Translations under genes and position numbers: made by a program
DNA from: Leptolyngbya sp. PCC 7375
Lineage (GTDB): Bacteria; Cyanobacteriota; Cyanobacteriia; Phormidesmidales; Phormidesmidaceae
Length of the DNA stretch: 64,000 bases
Assembly: GCF_000316115.1 (NCBI RefSeq)
Contig: NZ_JH993797.1
Location: 3,892,486-3,956,485, forward strand
Direction of reading: 5' to 3'
In this document: in pieces, positions 1 to 9,943 of the stretch
How the letters are laid out: each line of letters begins with the position of its first letter
Position numbering within the stretch: position 1 is the first letter of the stretch
Notes under the pieces: model-generated
Database searches by the model: none
Seen by the model: the letters and a program-made list of their open reading frames with translations, nothing else
Told to the model about the DNA's origin: nothing

Positions 1-1751
1 TGGCGCAAATAGGCCATCATCCGGCGATGTACATTACCCACCGACTTGCGCGCATCAAAGGTTTTTAAATGTACCCATGAGCGCAACGTTTCTCCTTCAG
101 CACGAGCTTGCTCAGGAGCCACTGTTCTTAACCAGCCCTTAACACTTTCAGGTAAAGTTTGGGTCATGCGTATCGGCAACATTCCCGTAGAAAACTGCTG
201 TGCATAGGCTGGCTCCAAAAAGACGTTATAGTTTTTCGCCCCAGACGTGTGCTGCATCGTCACACTCAAGGAAAGCGCCCTTAAATATTCCCGTAGAGTA
301 GCGGCCTGCTCACCGGACAGTTCTGGCATAAACGGAATCTGAGTCAGCGCTTCATTCACATTTTCCGGATCGCCCACACTGAGATGGGTGCCGCCAATCA
401 CCGCAACTAAATGGTTATCGGGTCCACTCAGCTGATTAAACGGCCCTAGCTGTTGAGCCAATGTAGGCGTCACCCCGTCCTTAGTACCGGTCAAAATAAT
501 GCTGGGTACATTGACATCCGCCAACCCCTTACGACCAAATAATCGACCGACCAGCGGATTCATTGCAATCACTTGGACGATGCGGGAATCTTTCAGATTT
601 GCTGTTACCTCAGGTAGCTCGACTGCCGCACACTGTAGCCAATCGGCAGGCGATAAGCCCACTGGCGTCAGACTGTCACAAAAGGAAGGCAAAGCAGATA
701 AATCTAGCTGTGCTCCCGCTAAAGCAAAACCGGTATAGCCGCCTAGAGAATGGCCAATCAAGACTACCCGCTCGGTATCAAATTTGCCCTCCAACATGGG
801 CGACACCTGTTCCATCCAATCCAGGCGGTCAAGAACATAGCTGACATCACGCGGACGATCCAAAAATTCGCTAGCTGGTAAAATGCGGCTCGGCTCTTCC
901 ACTGCCGCCGGATCCAAGGGAGTATTACTGAGGGCTTCAACATTACTGCCCACATGCTCCACAGCCACCACAGTGAAGCCATAGGAAGCCAAATGCTCAC
1001 CCACATAGGTGAGAAAATGCCGATCGGCAGCAAATCCATGGGACAAAACGACCAGCGGTGCCTCTTCCACAAAGGCTTGATCTGGCACATATACATCCAG
1101 CGGAATTAGCCGGTTGCGATCGCTATCTACAAACTTATATGAGCGCTGGGTCACCCCCATGGGACCAACCGTCGTGGGGTCGATATCGTCAGGCAGGTCG
1201 ATGTCATCGCTCACCAGCAGTTCTTGCTCTAGTACGCTACTGAGCGCGTCCCCTTCTAACCGGGACAGATTAAGCTGCGATACCAGTGCTAATGCCGACG
1301 TTAGGTCTACATCTAACGTGTCTTGGGGCACTGCCCTCAGTACCCCAAGCATATTCAAACCATTGGTCTGTTTAGCAGCTAAACGAATCGCGCCCCGAAT
1401 TTGCTCCACAGTTAATCCTGGTGCAACACGAGCTAAAGAATCCAGTAATAACTCCCCGTTGGGCGATGCCAAAATATCTGCCACCATGCGATCCGCCATC
1501 GCCGGATCAAGCACCACCCGATTATTTAGCATTGTTCGAAGTTCAGGTGTTAGAAAAGACTCGTAAAGCCGCAGTCGATCTGGAACCTGGCCAGTTTTAG
1601 CAAATTCTTCAAGATCGCTAACATAGAGCGTCTGCTTAATTGGCCCTACTTGAATATTCACCCGCTCGGCCGCTTGCACTGGCCCACATATCGCCACCCC
1701 TAACGCTACAGCGCTCCCCCATACTACTGACTGCCATCGCTTCAACGCCAT
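1..1751 (-). CDS. Secreted alpha/beta hydrolase, DUF1400-type (3' end outside window)
   Basis: The frame is open from the start codon through position 1, so the C terminus is outside the window. The chosen start at 1751 gives an N-terminal signal peptide (hydrophobic run after MALKRW, cleavage likely after GPVQA); an upstream in-frame ATG at 1829 would add 26 residues before it. The N-terminal 150 residues look like the cyanobacterial DUF1400 domain, followed by an alpha/beta hydrolase core with the oxyanion-side motif LSHGF and the nucleophile elbow GHSLGG (Ser near residue 334, bases 741-758). It is probably an exported or periplasmic esterase/lipase-like enzyme; the substrate cannot be told. 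The next gene, CNNM, is on the same strand but 450 bp away. Confidence 0.85.
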   Translation of the reverse strand, partial: MALKRWQSVVWGSAVALGVAICGPVQAAERVNIQVGPIKQTLYVSDLEEFAKTGQVPDRLRLYESFLTPELRTMLNNRVVLDPAMADRMVADILASPNGELLLDSLARVAPGLTVEQIRGAIRLAAKQTNGLNMLGVLRAVPQDTLDVDLTSALALVSQLNLSRLEGDALSSVLEQELLVSDDIDLPDDIDPTTVGPMGVTQRSYKFVDSDRNRLIPLDVYVPDQAFVEEAPLVVLSHGFAADRHFLTYVGEHLASYGFTVVAVEHVGSNVEALSNTPLDPAAVEEPSRILPASEFLDRPRDVSYVLDRLDWMEQVSPMLEGKFDTERVVLIGHSLGGYTGFALAGAQLDLSALPSFCDSLTPVGLSPADWLQCAAVELPEVTANLKDSRIVQVIAMNPLVGRLFGRKGLADVNVPSIILTGTKDGVTPTLAQQLGPFNQLSGPDNHLVAVIGGTHLSVGDPENVNEALTQIPFMPELSGEQAATLREYLRALSLSVTMQHTSGAKNYNVFLEPAYAQQFSTGMLPIRMTQTLPESVKGWLRTVAPEQARAEGETLRSWVHLKTFDARKSVGNVHRRMMAYLR

Positions 1752-1829
1752 CAGCTTTGAATCGTTTACAAACGTCAAAAACTGGGCCAGTCGAAGCGGT
1801 TGAGCCGCCGAACGAGCAGAATGGATCAT

Positions 1830-2284
1830 AGTTGAACGGGAGTGGGTAAGCGAACGATTGGAAAGCGAGTTCCTAATCACAGGAACGTAGCCCTACCAAC
1901 AGCCATAAAATCGTCAAATCATAACTAACATAGCAATCAAAACTAGAAGTTATCAGTTGCTAATGTAGCGAACCGATCTGACACCAGTAAGGGCTAATAG
2001 ATTACTTCACCATGATTAGCCTTAACGCCGGACGTCTCATTGCTAATTTAAGGTTTGCGTATGCTTATTATGTTTGCTGTTTATTCACACTTCACAGATT
2101 GGCTCATACCAAACACTAGCAACACCCCGGATATTACTTAAGAATGACCACTCAACGAATCATTGGCATGATGGGGCCAGGCAGTAATGTTACCGAGTCA
2201 GTTGTACGTAACAGACGATGTAAAGCTTTATGTCGAGTACCTCAGGCCAGCGTTGGAGCAGAAAAATTAAACATCCAAAACCCA
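1830..2284. other. Intergenic region, no gene seen
   Basis: About 450 bp of AT-rich sequence between two leftward genes. No convincing ORF, tRNA or strong hairpin was found. It should hold the promoter of the hydrolase and the end of the CNNM transcript. Confidence 0.5.
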
Positions 2285-3343
2285 CTACCGACTTCGCTTT
2301 AGATCCGTCTGAAACCCTTGTCGCTGAAGCAATCGTCGCCGCCTCTGCCGAGCCAATGCCTGTAAATCCACATTCCGATCGGTTTCATCGACAATTTCAC
2401 CAATCAGGACTTCCAACACATCCTCCAGGGTCACGACACCGGACACGCCTCCGTACTCATCAACCACAATCATTAAGTGCTCACGAGCCGTCTGGAAAGT
2501 TTTGAGTAGCTTGTCAGAACGCTCAGTGGCAGGAATATATCGAGCCTGACGCATACAGCTAGTAACCGGATCTTTGCCGCGTCCCTGAACTAACGCTGCC
2601 AATAGCTCAGCTTTTAGGGCCACACCTAGCACGTCGTCCAAGTCTTCTCCCGTGACAATTATGCGGCTGTGCTGCGACTGCATAATTTCTTGCTGCGCTG
2701 ATTCAAGGGATTGATTGCCCTGAATGTAGGTAATCGCGACCCGAGGCGTCATGATGTCTTCCGCAGCAATGTCATTCATCCGAAAGACTTTTTGAATCAA
2801 CTCAGCCTCGTCATCTTCAATCAAGCCTTCTTGATAGCCCAACATTGCCAGCAGCTTGATTTCAGCTTCGTTGGTAACGGGGCGTTGATTGCCTTTGATC
2901 AAGGGTGCAGTTAATTTCTCTAGCACTAAAATAATCGGCGTCATCAGCCAGGTGAGGCTGCGTACAGGCATTGCCACGAACAAAGCAAACTGCTCGGCAT
3001 AACGTTCGCCAATGGTTTTGGGGACAATTTCGGCAAACAGAATGATCAAAAATGTGAGGATGCCAGAAAAAATGCCTAGCATCAGATTGCCCAAAAGCTC
3101 CGCAGCAATACGACTGACGACAAAACTGCCGACTATATTAAATACATTATTGAGGATAACGATGGTAGCAATGGGGCGGCTGACCTTTTCTCGAATAGCT
3201 AGTAAGGCAAGCGTCGCTGGGTTACGATTTTGAGCAAGCTGTCGGGCTTTGAGTAGAGGAATGGACAGCAGTGCCACTTCAGTACCTGAACAGATTGCGG
3301 AACCGATAATAACGATCAAAACTGCGATCGCAAGTTGGGCCAT
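2285..3343 (-). CDS. CNNM/HlyC-CorC family membrane protein with CBS pair
   Basis: A 352-residue member of the CNNM (DUF21) family of proposed divalent-cation transport or efflux proteins. Residues 1-25 form a first membrane helix, and further helices lie around 60-80, 85-110 and 125-145; the motif SGTEVALLS near the N terminus is typical of DUF21. A CBS-domain pair spans about 190-325 (EDIMTPRVAIT, then VVDEYGGVSGVVTLEDVLE). The protein stops soon after the CBS pair with a very basic tail, so it lacks the C-terminal CorC/HlyC domain of longer relatives. It stands alone between long intergenic regions. Confidence 0.88.
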   Translation of the reverse strand: MAQLAIAVLIVIIGSAICSGTEVALLSIPLLKARQLAQNRNPATLALLAIREKVSRPIATIVILNNVFNIVGSFVVSRIAAELLGNLMLGIFSGILTFLIILFAEIVPKTIGERYAEQFALFVAMPVRSLTWLMTPIILVLEKLTAPLIKGNQRPVTNEAEIKLLAMLGYQEGLIEDDEAELIQKVFRMNDIAAEDIMTPRVAITYIQGNQSLESAQQEIMQSQHSRIIVTGEDLDDVLGVALKAELLAALVQGRGKDPVTSCMRQARYIPATERSDKLLKTFQTAREHLMIVVDEYGGVSGVVTLEDVLEVLIGEIVDETDRNVDLQALARQRRRRLLQRQGFQTDLKRSR

Positions 3344-3689
3344 GGTGGAAGGAGAAACAACATATCAATAATCAACGGCGAAGGATTGCTATGATTCTGG
3401 ACTAAGCGTACACAATCTACCTATACGCGTCGCACCCATGAGACATGGGCATTTTGAAAAAGCAGTGGCTAATTCACAATACCGATCCTTTGCACAATGG
3501 CACTAGCGCGGATTTGCCGAAGTCTCAATGGTTAACTCTAATAACTCTAAATATAGTTGGCTTACTCCAAATAAATACACAAGCAAACCCAGGTTTTCTA
3601 ACATCATTGATAATTAAGCTTTAGCCCTAAATATCCGACAGTATTGCAGCAGTTCTGTACTCTTTTAACGATTAGCACTTACTATCTCC
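3344..3689. promoter_or_regulatory. Divergent intergenic region
   Basis: A 346 bp region between the divergent CNNM and ABC-transporter genes, so it must carry promoters for both. It is AT-rich towards the right half. No specific operator or riboswitch could be recognised. Confidence 0.45.
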
Positions 3690-5588
3690 ATGAGTGAAAT
3701 CATCCTTGATGTCCGCAACTTAAAAGTCGAATTCGATACCGCCAACGGTGTGATCAAGGCAGTTGATGGCATTTCATTTCAAGTCAAACGGGGTAGAACT
3801 CTAGGCATTGTAGGTGAGTCAGGGTCAGGTAAATCGGTCACGTCGTTGTCTGTCATGGGGCTAGTCCCTAACCCTCCAGGTAGGATTACCAACGGCGAAA
3901 TCCTTTTCTCAGCCCAAGCAGACGCTGCTCCTACCAATCTGTGTCAGGCTTCTCCTAAACAGATGCAAGATTATCGAGGCAGCCGGATATCCATGATTTT
4001 TCAGGAACCCATGAGTTCCTTAAATCCGGTCTATACCTGTGGATTTCAGCTCATTGAAGCCATCCAGCAGCATCATAATGTGACCAAAGCAGAAGCAGAA
4101 GCCAAGGTTATTGACAGCCTGCAGGAGGTCAAGCTGCTGCCCAGTGACGAAGAATTGGCCACACTCGTTGCGACAGAACAGCAACTTAAGGATCGCAATG
4201 CCATTGCCCGTGCAGTACAGCAACGCAAAAAGGCTATGCTCAAGCGCTATCCCCATCAGCTCTCTGGGGGACAGCTACAGCGAGTCATGATCGCTATGGC
4301 CATTGCCTGCGATCCAGACCTCCTGATTGCCGATGAGCCCACTACCGCCCTTGACGTTACTGTCCAAGCTCTGATTTTGGACCTGCTGCGAGATCTGCGG
4401 GACCGGCGCTCTATGTCAATGATTTTTATTACCCATGACTTGGGCACCATCGCCGAAATTGCCGACGATGTGGCCGTTATGTATCGCGGCAAAATTGTTG
4501 AATACGGGGCTGTGGATAAGATTTTTGCTAATCCAGAGCATCCTTACACAAAAGGGTTATTGGCCTGCCGTCCCCGACCTGAGCAACGGTTACGCAAACT
4601 CCCCACCGTAGCTGACTACATGCAGGTTCAAGATGAGCCCAACGGTGAATTTAAAATCTTTGCTCGGCATTTTGACAACGATGAGGCAGCAACTCTGACA
4701 GCAGAGGTCACGGCAGACGAAACAGCCAGTCGTCTCGAAAAGCTGGGGAGCGAGCCGCCTTTAATCACGGTACAAAACCTAAAAGTCGGTTATCCAGTCA
4801 AAGGAATGTTTGGGCAGACGACCCGCACCTTTATGGCCGTAGATGATGTGTCTTTTGAGGTGTACCGGGGTGAAACGTTTGGTCTGGTGGGTGAGTCAGG
4901 GTGTGGGAAGACGACCCTGGGACGTGCCCTACTACGATTGGTTGAGCCCATCGTCGGCAACATTTTCTTTGAAGGACAAAACATTCGCCAGTTGCCAAAA
5001 GGAGAAATGCGTAAGCTGCGTCGCGAAATGCAGGTCATTTTCCAAGATCCTTTTAGCTCACTGGATCCACGTATGAGCATCGGTCAAGCAATTGCTGAGC
5101 CGTTAAAGATTCATAAAGTCATCCGCAGTCGTCGTAATCTCCAAGAACGGGTGGCCTATTTATTAGAACGGGTAGATATTGATCCTGGCTGTGTCAATCG
5201 GTTTCCCCATGAGTTTTCTGGCGGACAGCGTCAGCGTATTTGCATTGCCCGTGCTTTAGCCCTAAATCCTAAATTTATTATCTGCGATGAATCAGTATCT
5301 GCCCTGGATGTATCGGTGCAGGCTCAGGTGCTAAACCTACTCAAAGAACTACAGGAAGAATTTGGCCTGACCTATGTGTTTATTTCCCATGATCTGGGCG
5401 TCGTGAAATTTATGAGCGATCGCATCATGGTAATGAATCGGGGTCGCCTTGAAGAACTTGGCCCTGCCGACGAGATTTACAACAATCCAAAGCAGGAGTA
5501 TACAAAGCAGCTGATCTCAGCCATCCCGGCAGGCACATTGGAACGCATTCAGGAATTGCAGGTGGCGAGAGGTGCGATCGCATCATAA
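3690..5588 (+). CDS. Double-domain ABC transporter ATPase, oligopeptide/dipeptide type
   Basis: A 632-residue protein made of two fused ABC ATPases, as in fused DppD-DppF or GsiA/YejF proteins that drive peptide or glutathione uptake. Domain 1: Walker A GESGSGKS near residue 45, signature LSGGQLQR near 195, Walker B LLIADEPT. Domain 2, from about 355: Walker A GESGCGKTT near 405, signature FSGGQRQR near 510, Walker B FIICDES. Domain 1 has an extra charged helical insertion of about 50 residues before its signature. In domain 2 the Walker B is followed by Ser instead of the usual Pro. No permease or binding-protein gene lies next to it, so the ATPase is encoded away from its membrane partners, which is common in cyanobacteria. 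Confidence 0.92.
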   Translation: MSEIILDVRNLKVEFDTANGVIKAVDGISFQVKRGRTLGIVGESGSGKSVTSLSVMGLVPNPPGRITNGEILFSAQADAAPTNLCQASPKQMQDYRGSRISMIFQEPMSSLNPVYTCGFQLIEAIQQHHNVTKAEAEAKVIDSLQEVKLLPSDEELATLVATEQQLKDRNAIARAVQQRKKAMLKRYPHQLSGGQLQRVMIAMAIACDPDLLIADEPTTALDVTVQALILDLLRDLRDRRSMSMIFITHDLGTIAEIADDVAVMYRGKIVEYGAVDKIFANPEHPYTKGLLACRPRPEQRLRKLPTVADYMQVQDEPNGEFKIFARHFDNDEAATLTAEVTADETASRLEKLGSEPPLITVQNLKVGYPVKGMFGQTTRTFMAVDDVSFEVYRGETFGLVGESGCGKTTLGRALLRLVEPIVGNIFFEGQNIRQLPKGEMRKLRREMQVIFQDPFSSLDPRMSIGQAIAEPLKIHKVIRSRRNLQERVAYLLERVDIDPGCVNRFPHEFSGGQRQRICIARALALNPKFIICDESVSALDVSVQAQVLNLLKELQEEFGLTYVFISHDLGVVKFMSDRIMVMNRGRLEELGPADEIYNNPKQEYTKQLISAIPAGTLERIQELQVARGAIAS

Positions 5589-6005
5589 CTCTCCCCCCTA
5601 GTCAACAACAATATTTTTTACCTGAGACATCTCCGTAACAATATCAGAGTTGTTGCGATGTGTGTTTTTACACAGTACTGGAAAGGTGTTTCACTCCACA
5701 TTCAATGACACCAAAAAGCAATCTCGTGTCCCAAAATAGATCTTCCTCACAATCCTTTTATTACTGCATTAAGCCTCGATAACCATCATGAGCTTAGTCG
5801 GGACCAACCAGAACCTACGTGAAATTATTGAGTAAGTCGCTTCAAGTCACTAAAGCGTTTAGTGAAGTTGTTTCCTGAACAGACCTGCTGATATATGTCG
5901 GGTCTGAATACAACCATGAACTCATGTTGTTGCGTGAACTTGTGGTTGTCAGGAACAGATTAGCGGCTTGCCCCCTTAACCGTTTACTCACTATAGAGAA
6001 ATACA
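5589..6005. other. Intergenic region upstream of the Ig-repeat gene
   Basis: A 417 bp region with no ORF of note. It probably contains the end of the ABC transcript and the promoter of the next gene. A loose inverted repeat (ACAACCA / TGGTTGT, around 5910-5950) is visible; I do not assign it a function. Confidence 0.4.
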
Positions 6006-8285
6006 ATGGCAAGCCTTGACAGAATTACTCGCCGTGATAACACAAATGACCCTACTTTTACTGCGGATAATCAACTAGAATTTCGAGCCAATTTTACATC
6101 AGATGTCAGCAACGTGACAGCTGATGACTTTGATATTACTGGAGTGACCGGGGCTACTATCATTTCTGTTAAAAGCGTTAACCAAAATGATGCTCAATAT
6201 GACATTGTCATTGAAGTTCCTAATTTACCGGCTTTCACTGGCATCATAGGCCTTACACCGTCTAATGCATGGGATATCATTGACGCAGGAGACAACAGTG
6301 CTGTACCTACAAATGTAGGAAGAAATCAAACTTATGAGCTCGTCGGGACTGGCACTCCTGATACAACAGCTCCTTCAATCACCAGCATCGCACGACAAAC
6401 ACCAGGCAACGCAACTACTGATGCAGATGCACTGACGTTCCGAGTGACGTTCGACGAAGACGTCCAAAATGTTGATGCTAATGATTTTGTTATCAATGGC
6501 AATACAACGGCTACCATCAGTGGCGTCACCCAAGTTAACGGAAGTGTTTACGACATTGTGGTTAGTGGTGGAAACCTAGCTAATTTCAACGGTTCTGTCG
6601 GGCTTGATCTGGCTGCTGGCCAAAATATTGCTGACATAGCAGGTAATACCCTACCCAACGGCGAACCAGCTATAGATGAAGTTTACACTGTTGCTAATAG
6701 CCTGGTTCCTTCACTAACAAGTATTGAGAGACTGACGCCAGCCACTGCAACAACTAACAGTGATACTCTCGTCTTTCAAGTCACATTTAGTGAAGACATT
6801 CAGGGAATTGATGCAACAGACTTTGTTGTCAATGGAGGCAGCACCGCCTCAGTTACTGGTGTTGTTGCCGTTAATAACAGCAGCAGTGTCTATAACATCA
6901 CAGTCAGTGGAGGCGACTTAGCCAACTTTAACGGTCTCGTTAGACTCGCATTAGCTGCAAATCAAAATATTACAAACTTGTCCAATGTAGCTGTCCCTGT
7001 AGCCCCACCCACAGGGACTAATGAAATCTACACGGTCAGCAATGAAACTGTACCGCCTACACTGCTTAGCATTGAGCGTCTAACACCAGGCACTGCAATA
7101 ACTAGTGACAATACCCTAGTATTCCAAGCTACCTTTGATGAAGGTGTTCGAAATGTTGATGCTACTGACTTCTCCATCAATGGCAATACCACTGCCAGCA
7201 TCACTAACGTCACTGCTGTCAGTGATCGTGTTTATAACATCACCGTCTCCGGCGGGAATCTAGCCTCCTTCAATGGTTCTGTCGGTATCGATCTGGCTGA
7301 CACCCAAAATATTACAGACTTAGTAGGTAATGCTTTGCCAGATAGTGAGCCTGCCAAAGATGAGAGCTACACTGTCTCTAACACGCAAGGGGCCAGCAGT
7401 AAGCTCACTGTAATAGCCGGCAACCTTCTGGAAATCACTGAGCTTGGTATCGCACAGTCCCTGAACTTGACAATTAGTTCCTCTGTCAACGTTTCGGTTG
7501 AGACAATCAGGATATTTACAACAGATGCCAACGGCAAAAACCGTCAACAGCTTGGTAGCTTTTCTGTCCTTGAAGGCAGTGTCTTACCTGTAGAGTATAC
7601 TCCTGGCTTCAGTCTTACAAAGAGCGAAATTGCTACAGGAACGTTTTTCCAATTTGAAGTCGAAGAGATTGATCTGAAGACTAATACCACTGTTATCCGT
7701 ACTGCAACAATTACCTCTGTTAGTGCCACAGAGGTGTCACTAGACTTTGGCAATAATACTAAGTTGACAACAACATTAACTAATGAAGTATCGGTGACTA
7801 ACCTACTGCTAAACGATGCAGCAGCCATTGATTTGACAGGCTTAACTGGCCAATCTGAAGTGTCATTCACAGTCTATCGTGAAGCACGTTTAGATAATAC
7901 TGTTGGCTTCTACGTCACAGATTTTGCGGATGGCCGCATTATTATTGATGAACTGACTAGGGCCACTATCAGTCCAGGGGAAGCAGGCTATAAAGAGGCC
8001 GCCCTAGCAAAACAGTTGAATGTACAACTCACAGGTGAGAATGACCAAGTAACCACCTTTGAAGCGACTATCACCAACGGTGTATTCCTTGGCACCTATG
8101 TCGTCATTGATGGTGTTGATCCCTCTGCTGGTGAGGTTTTCTTTAGTCACCAAGGCTCCGGTAGCTTTGACCAAATCAGACAAGCTGGTATCAACTCCTT
8201 TGGTGTTGAAGACATCATTGGTGGTGGCGACCAAGACTTCAACGATATGGTGATCGCATTTGAGGTTCGCGCTGCAACTGCCTAA
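6006..8285 (+). CDS. Ig-like repeat protein with DUF4114-like C terminus
   Basis: A 759-residue acidic, Thr/Asn/Val-rich protein. Four tandem Ig-like (Bap/cadherin-like beta-sandwich) repeats of about 110 residues occupy roughly 1-117, 120-230, 234-345 and 350-460; repeats 2-4 share FxVTFxEDVxxVDAxDFxI and a Gly-Asn-Leu-Ala-x-Phe-Asn-Gly block. A linker leads to a C-terminal domain (about 590-757) that resembles DUF4114, with GGGDQDFNDMVIAF at the end, a calcium-site-like Asp-rich loop. There is no N-terminal signal peptide, so export would need another route such as type I secretion; that is inference. It is probably a surface or extracellular matrix protein. It stands alone, followed by a strong terminator. 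Confidence 0.82.
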   Translation: MASLDRITRRDNTNDPTFTADNQLEFRANFTSDVSNVTADDFDITGVTGATIISVKSVNQNDAQYDIVIEVPNLPAFTGIIGLTPSNAWDIIDAGDNSAVPTNVGRNQTYELVGTGTPDTTAPSITSIARQTPGNATTDADALTFRVTFDEDVQNVDANDFVINGNTTATISGVTQVNGSVYDIVVSGGNLANFNGSVGLDLAAGQNIADIAGNTLPNGEPAIDEVYTVANSLVPSLTSIERLTPATATTNSDTLVFQVTFSEDIQGIDATDFVVNGGSTASVTGVVAVNNSSSVYNITVSGGDLANFNGLVRLALAANQNITNLSNVAVPVAPPTGTNEIYTVSNETVPPTLLSIERLTPGTAITSDNTLVFQATFDEGVRNVDATDFSINGNTTASITNVTAVSDRVYNITVSGGNLASFNGSVGIDLADTQNITDLVGNALPDSEPAKDESYTVSNTQGASSKLTVIAGNLLEITELGIAQSLNLTISSSVNVSVETIRIFTTDANGKNRQQLGSFSVLEGSVLPVEYTPGFSLTKSEIATGTFFQFEVEEIDLKTNTTVIRTATITSVSATEVSLDFGNNTKLTTTLTNEVSVTNLLLNDAAAIDLTGLTGQSEVSFTVYREARLDNTVGFYVTDFADGRIIIDELTRATISPGEAGYKEAALAKQLNVQLTGENDQVTTFEATITNGVFLGTYVVIDGVDPSAGEVFFSHQGSGSFDQIRQAGINSFGVEDIIGGGDQDFNDMVIAFEVRAATA

Positions 8286-8324
8286 CTCAATGCGGTGAAC
8301 TAAGCTCTAAGTCGAGTTGATGAT

Positions 8325-8356
8325 AAGCCGATGGGTTAATTCCATCGGCTTTTTTG
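8325..8356 (+). terminator. Rho-independent terminator of the Ig-repeat gene
   Basis: A perfect 10 bp stem, AAGCCGATGG / CCATCGGCTT, with a 7-base loop and a run of six T, 40 bp after the stop codon. Confidence 0.9.
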
Positions 8357-8444
8357 CATTTCAACAATAGGTACCCTAGACGGTACTATGGGCTATCTCA
8401 AGGACGCGATACACTGATCCAGGAACGTACTCATCCTATGTCCA

Positions 8445-9917
8445 ATGCGATTAGACATTAGGGAACTCAATCTAGGGTCAGACTCTGCCGAGCGCGATAT
8501 CAATCTTGGCCTGGCGGAATACTTTTATCAGAATGCTACCTATCAGAAATTTCTCAGTGGCCGCAAGACAATTTTGGTCGGGAATCGTGGCGCTGGTAAA
8601 AGCGCTATCTTCAAATACATAGCCGCAACCGAAATTCGTAAAGGGAATCTAGTTCTAGAGCTTTCTCCTGAGGAGTATTCTTACGAACTGCTATCAGAGC
8701 ATCTGACGAGCGAAGAGGATGGGTTTTGGCGTAAACAAAGTGCTTATTCAGTAGCTTGGCAATATTTGCTTTATACGCTGATATTCAAAAGTATTGCTCA
8801 GACTAAACGAGGGCTATTACTAGGTGCCACCAAGAACATCTACGACTACGTATCTAACCAAAAGTTATCTCAACAAACTAGCTCCATTATTACGCTTGTC
8901 AATTACCTTAAGCGTATTGAGCAAGTCAAAACAAGTACGGCAACCGGCGGTCTTCGCAGCCAAGACTTACAAGCACTCTACAGTCTGGATGAAATGAAAA
9001 CGTTGTTACCCAGTCTGCAAGCTGTACTGAAAAATACCAAGATTAAGATTTTAATCGATGAACTAGATAAGGGTTGGGACAATTCAGAGGATGCCAAATT
9101 TTTTATTGCTGGCTTATTTCAAGCTACACAAAAACTCAATCTGATTAGTCCTAATTTGCGAGTGTACATTTCTATCCGACAGGAGTTATTCGATAACATT
9201 CCTCAAATCTATGAAGATGCTCAGAAAATTCGCGAAGATGTGGAGGTCATTCGTTGGGGCAAAAACGAGCTGCTCGAACTGATTGGTCGCCGCATTGTTC
9301 ATTCGTTCCCCCAAGCTGCTCAGCTCAATGCACAAAAACTTTGGCAGTCAATATTTGTGGCTCAAATGCAGGCGAGTGGGACGGAAACTCTAGACTATAT
9401 TATTGATCGCACTCAGCTACGTCCCCGTGAGCTTCTACAGTTTTGTAAGCTTTGTGCTGAACGCATTGAATACTCCCTGGCAGGACGACGGATTGATGAG
9501 GTTGCGATCGCAGCTGCCGAAGAATCCTATTCTGAACAAAAAACCCGTGACCTCGCTTCGGAATATCGGTTTCAATATCCCTACCTGTTAGATGTGTTTG
9601 AAGTTTTCCGTGGCAAACGCAGTCACTATAACAAAGAGGAATTGGACTATCTGCTTTTGGCCATCGTCTGTGGTGAATATGACGTTGAGCAAGCATCCTC
9701 CTGGGTCCTCGACATGGATTATTTGGAGCTTAAACAAATCCTCTGGAAAATTGGTTTTCTCAAAGCGTGGGTACCTCGTCACACCAACCGCCGCACGAGC
9801 CTAGCCGCTGCTTACCTGGGCCACTACGAGCTACCTACCATTAATCTCGAAAATATTGAACGATTTCGCATCCATCCAGCCTGTACCAGTTTTCTCCACC
9901 TAAAAGAGGCGTGCTAG
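8445..9917 (+). CDS. P-loop ATPase resembling the Sll1717 family
   Basis: A 490-residue predicted NTPase. Walker A is GNRGAGKSAIF (about 46-56) and Walker B is IKILIDELDKGWDN (about 200-213), which is characteristic of the cyanobacterial P-loop ATPases named after Sll1717. The C-terminal half is helical and rich in aromatic and acidic residues, without a domain I recognise. The upstream ATG at 8438 is ruled out because its frame closes after seven codons, so the start is 8445. The gene ends 26 bp before a membrane-anchored pentapeptide-repeat gene on the same strand and is probably co-transcribed with it. The function is unknown; the ATPase-plus-membrane-partner arrangement would suit a sensor/effector pair, but that is inference. 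Confidence 0.78.
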   Translation: MRLDIRELNLGSDSAERDINLGLAEYFYQNATYQKFLSGRKTILVGNRGAGKSAIFKYIAATEIRKGNLVLELSPEEYSYELLSEHLTSEEDGFWRKQSAYSVAWQYLLYTLIFKSIAQTKRGLLLGATKNIYDYVSNQKLSQQTSSIITLVNYLKRIEQVKTSTATGGLRSQDLQALYSLDEMKTLLPSLQAVLKNTKIKILIDELDKGWDNSEDAKFFIAGLFQATQKLNLISPNLRVYISIRQELFDNIPQIYEDAQKIREDVEVIRWGKNELLELIGRRIVHSFPQAAQLNAQKLWQSIFVAQMQASGTETLDYIIDRTQLRPRELLQFCKLCAERIEYSLAGRRIDEVAIAAAEESYSEQKTRDLASEYRFQYPYLLDVFEVFRGKRSHYNKEELDYLLLAIVCGEYDVEQASSWVLDMDYLELKQILWKIGFLKAWVPRHTNRRTSLAAAYLGHYELPTINLENIERFRIHPACTSFLHLKEAC

Positions 9918-9943
9918 AGCTCGGCAAACTGTAAAATCACCCT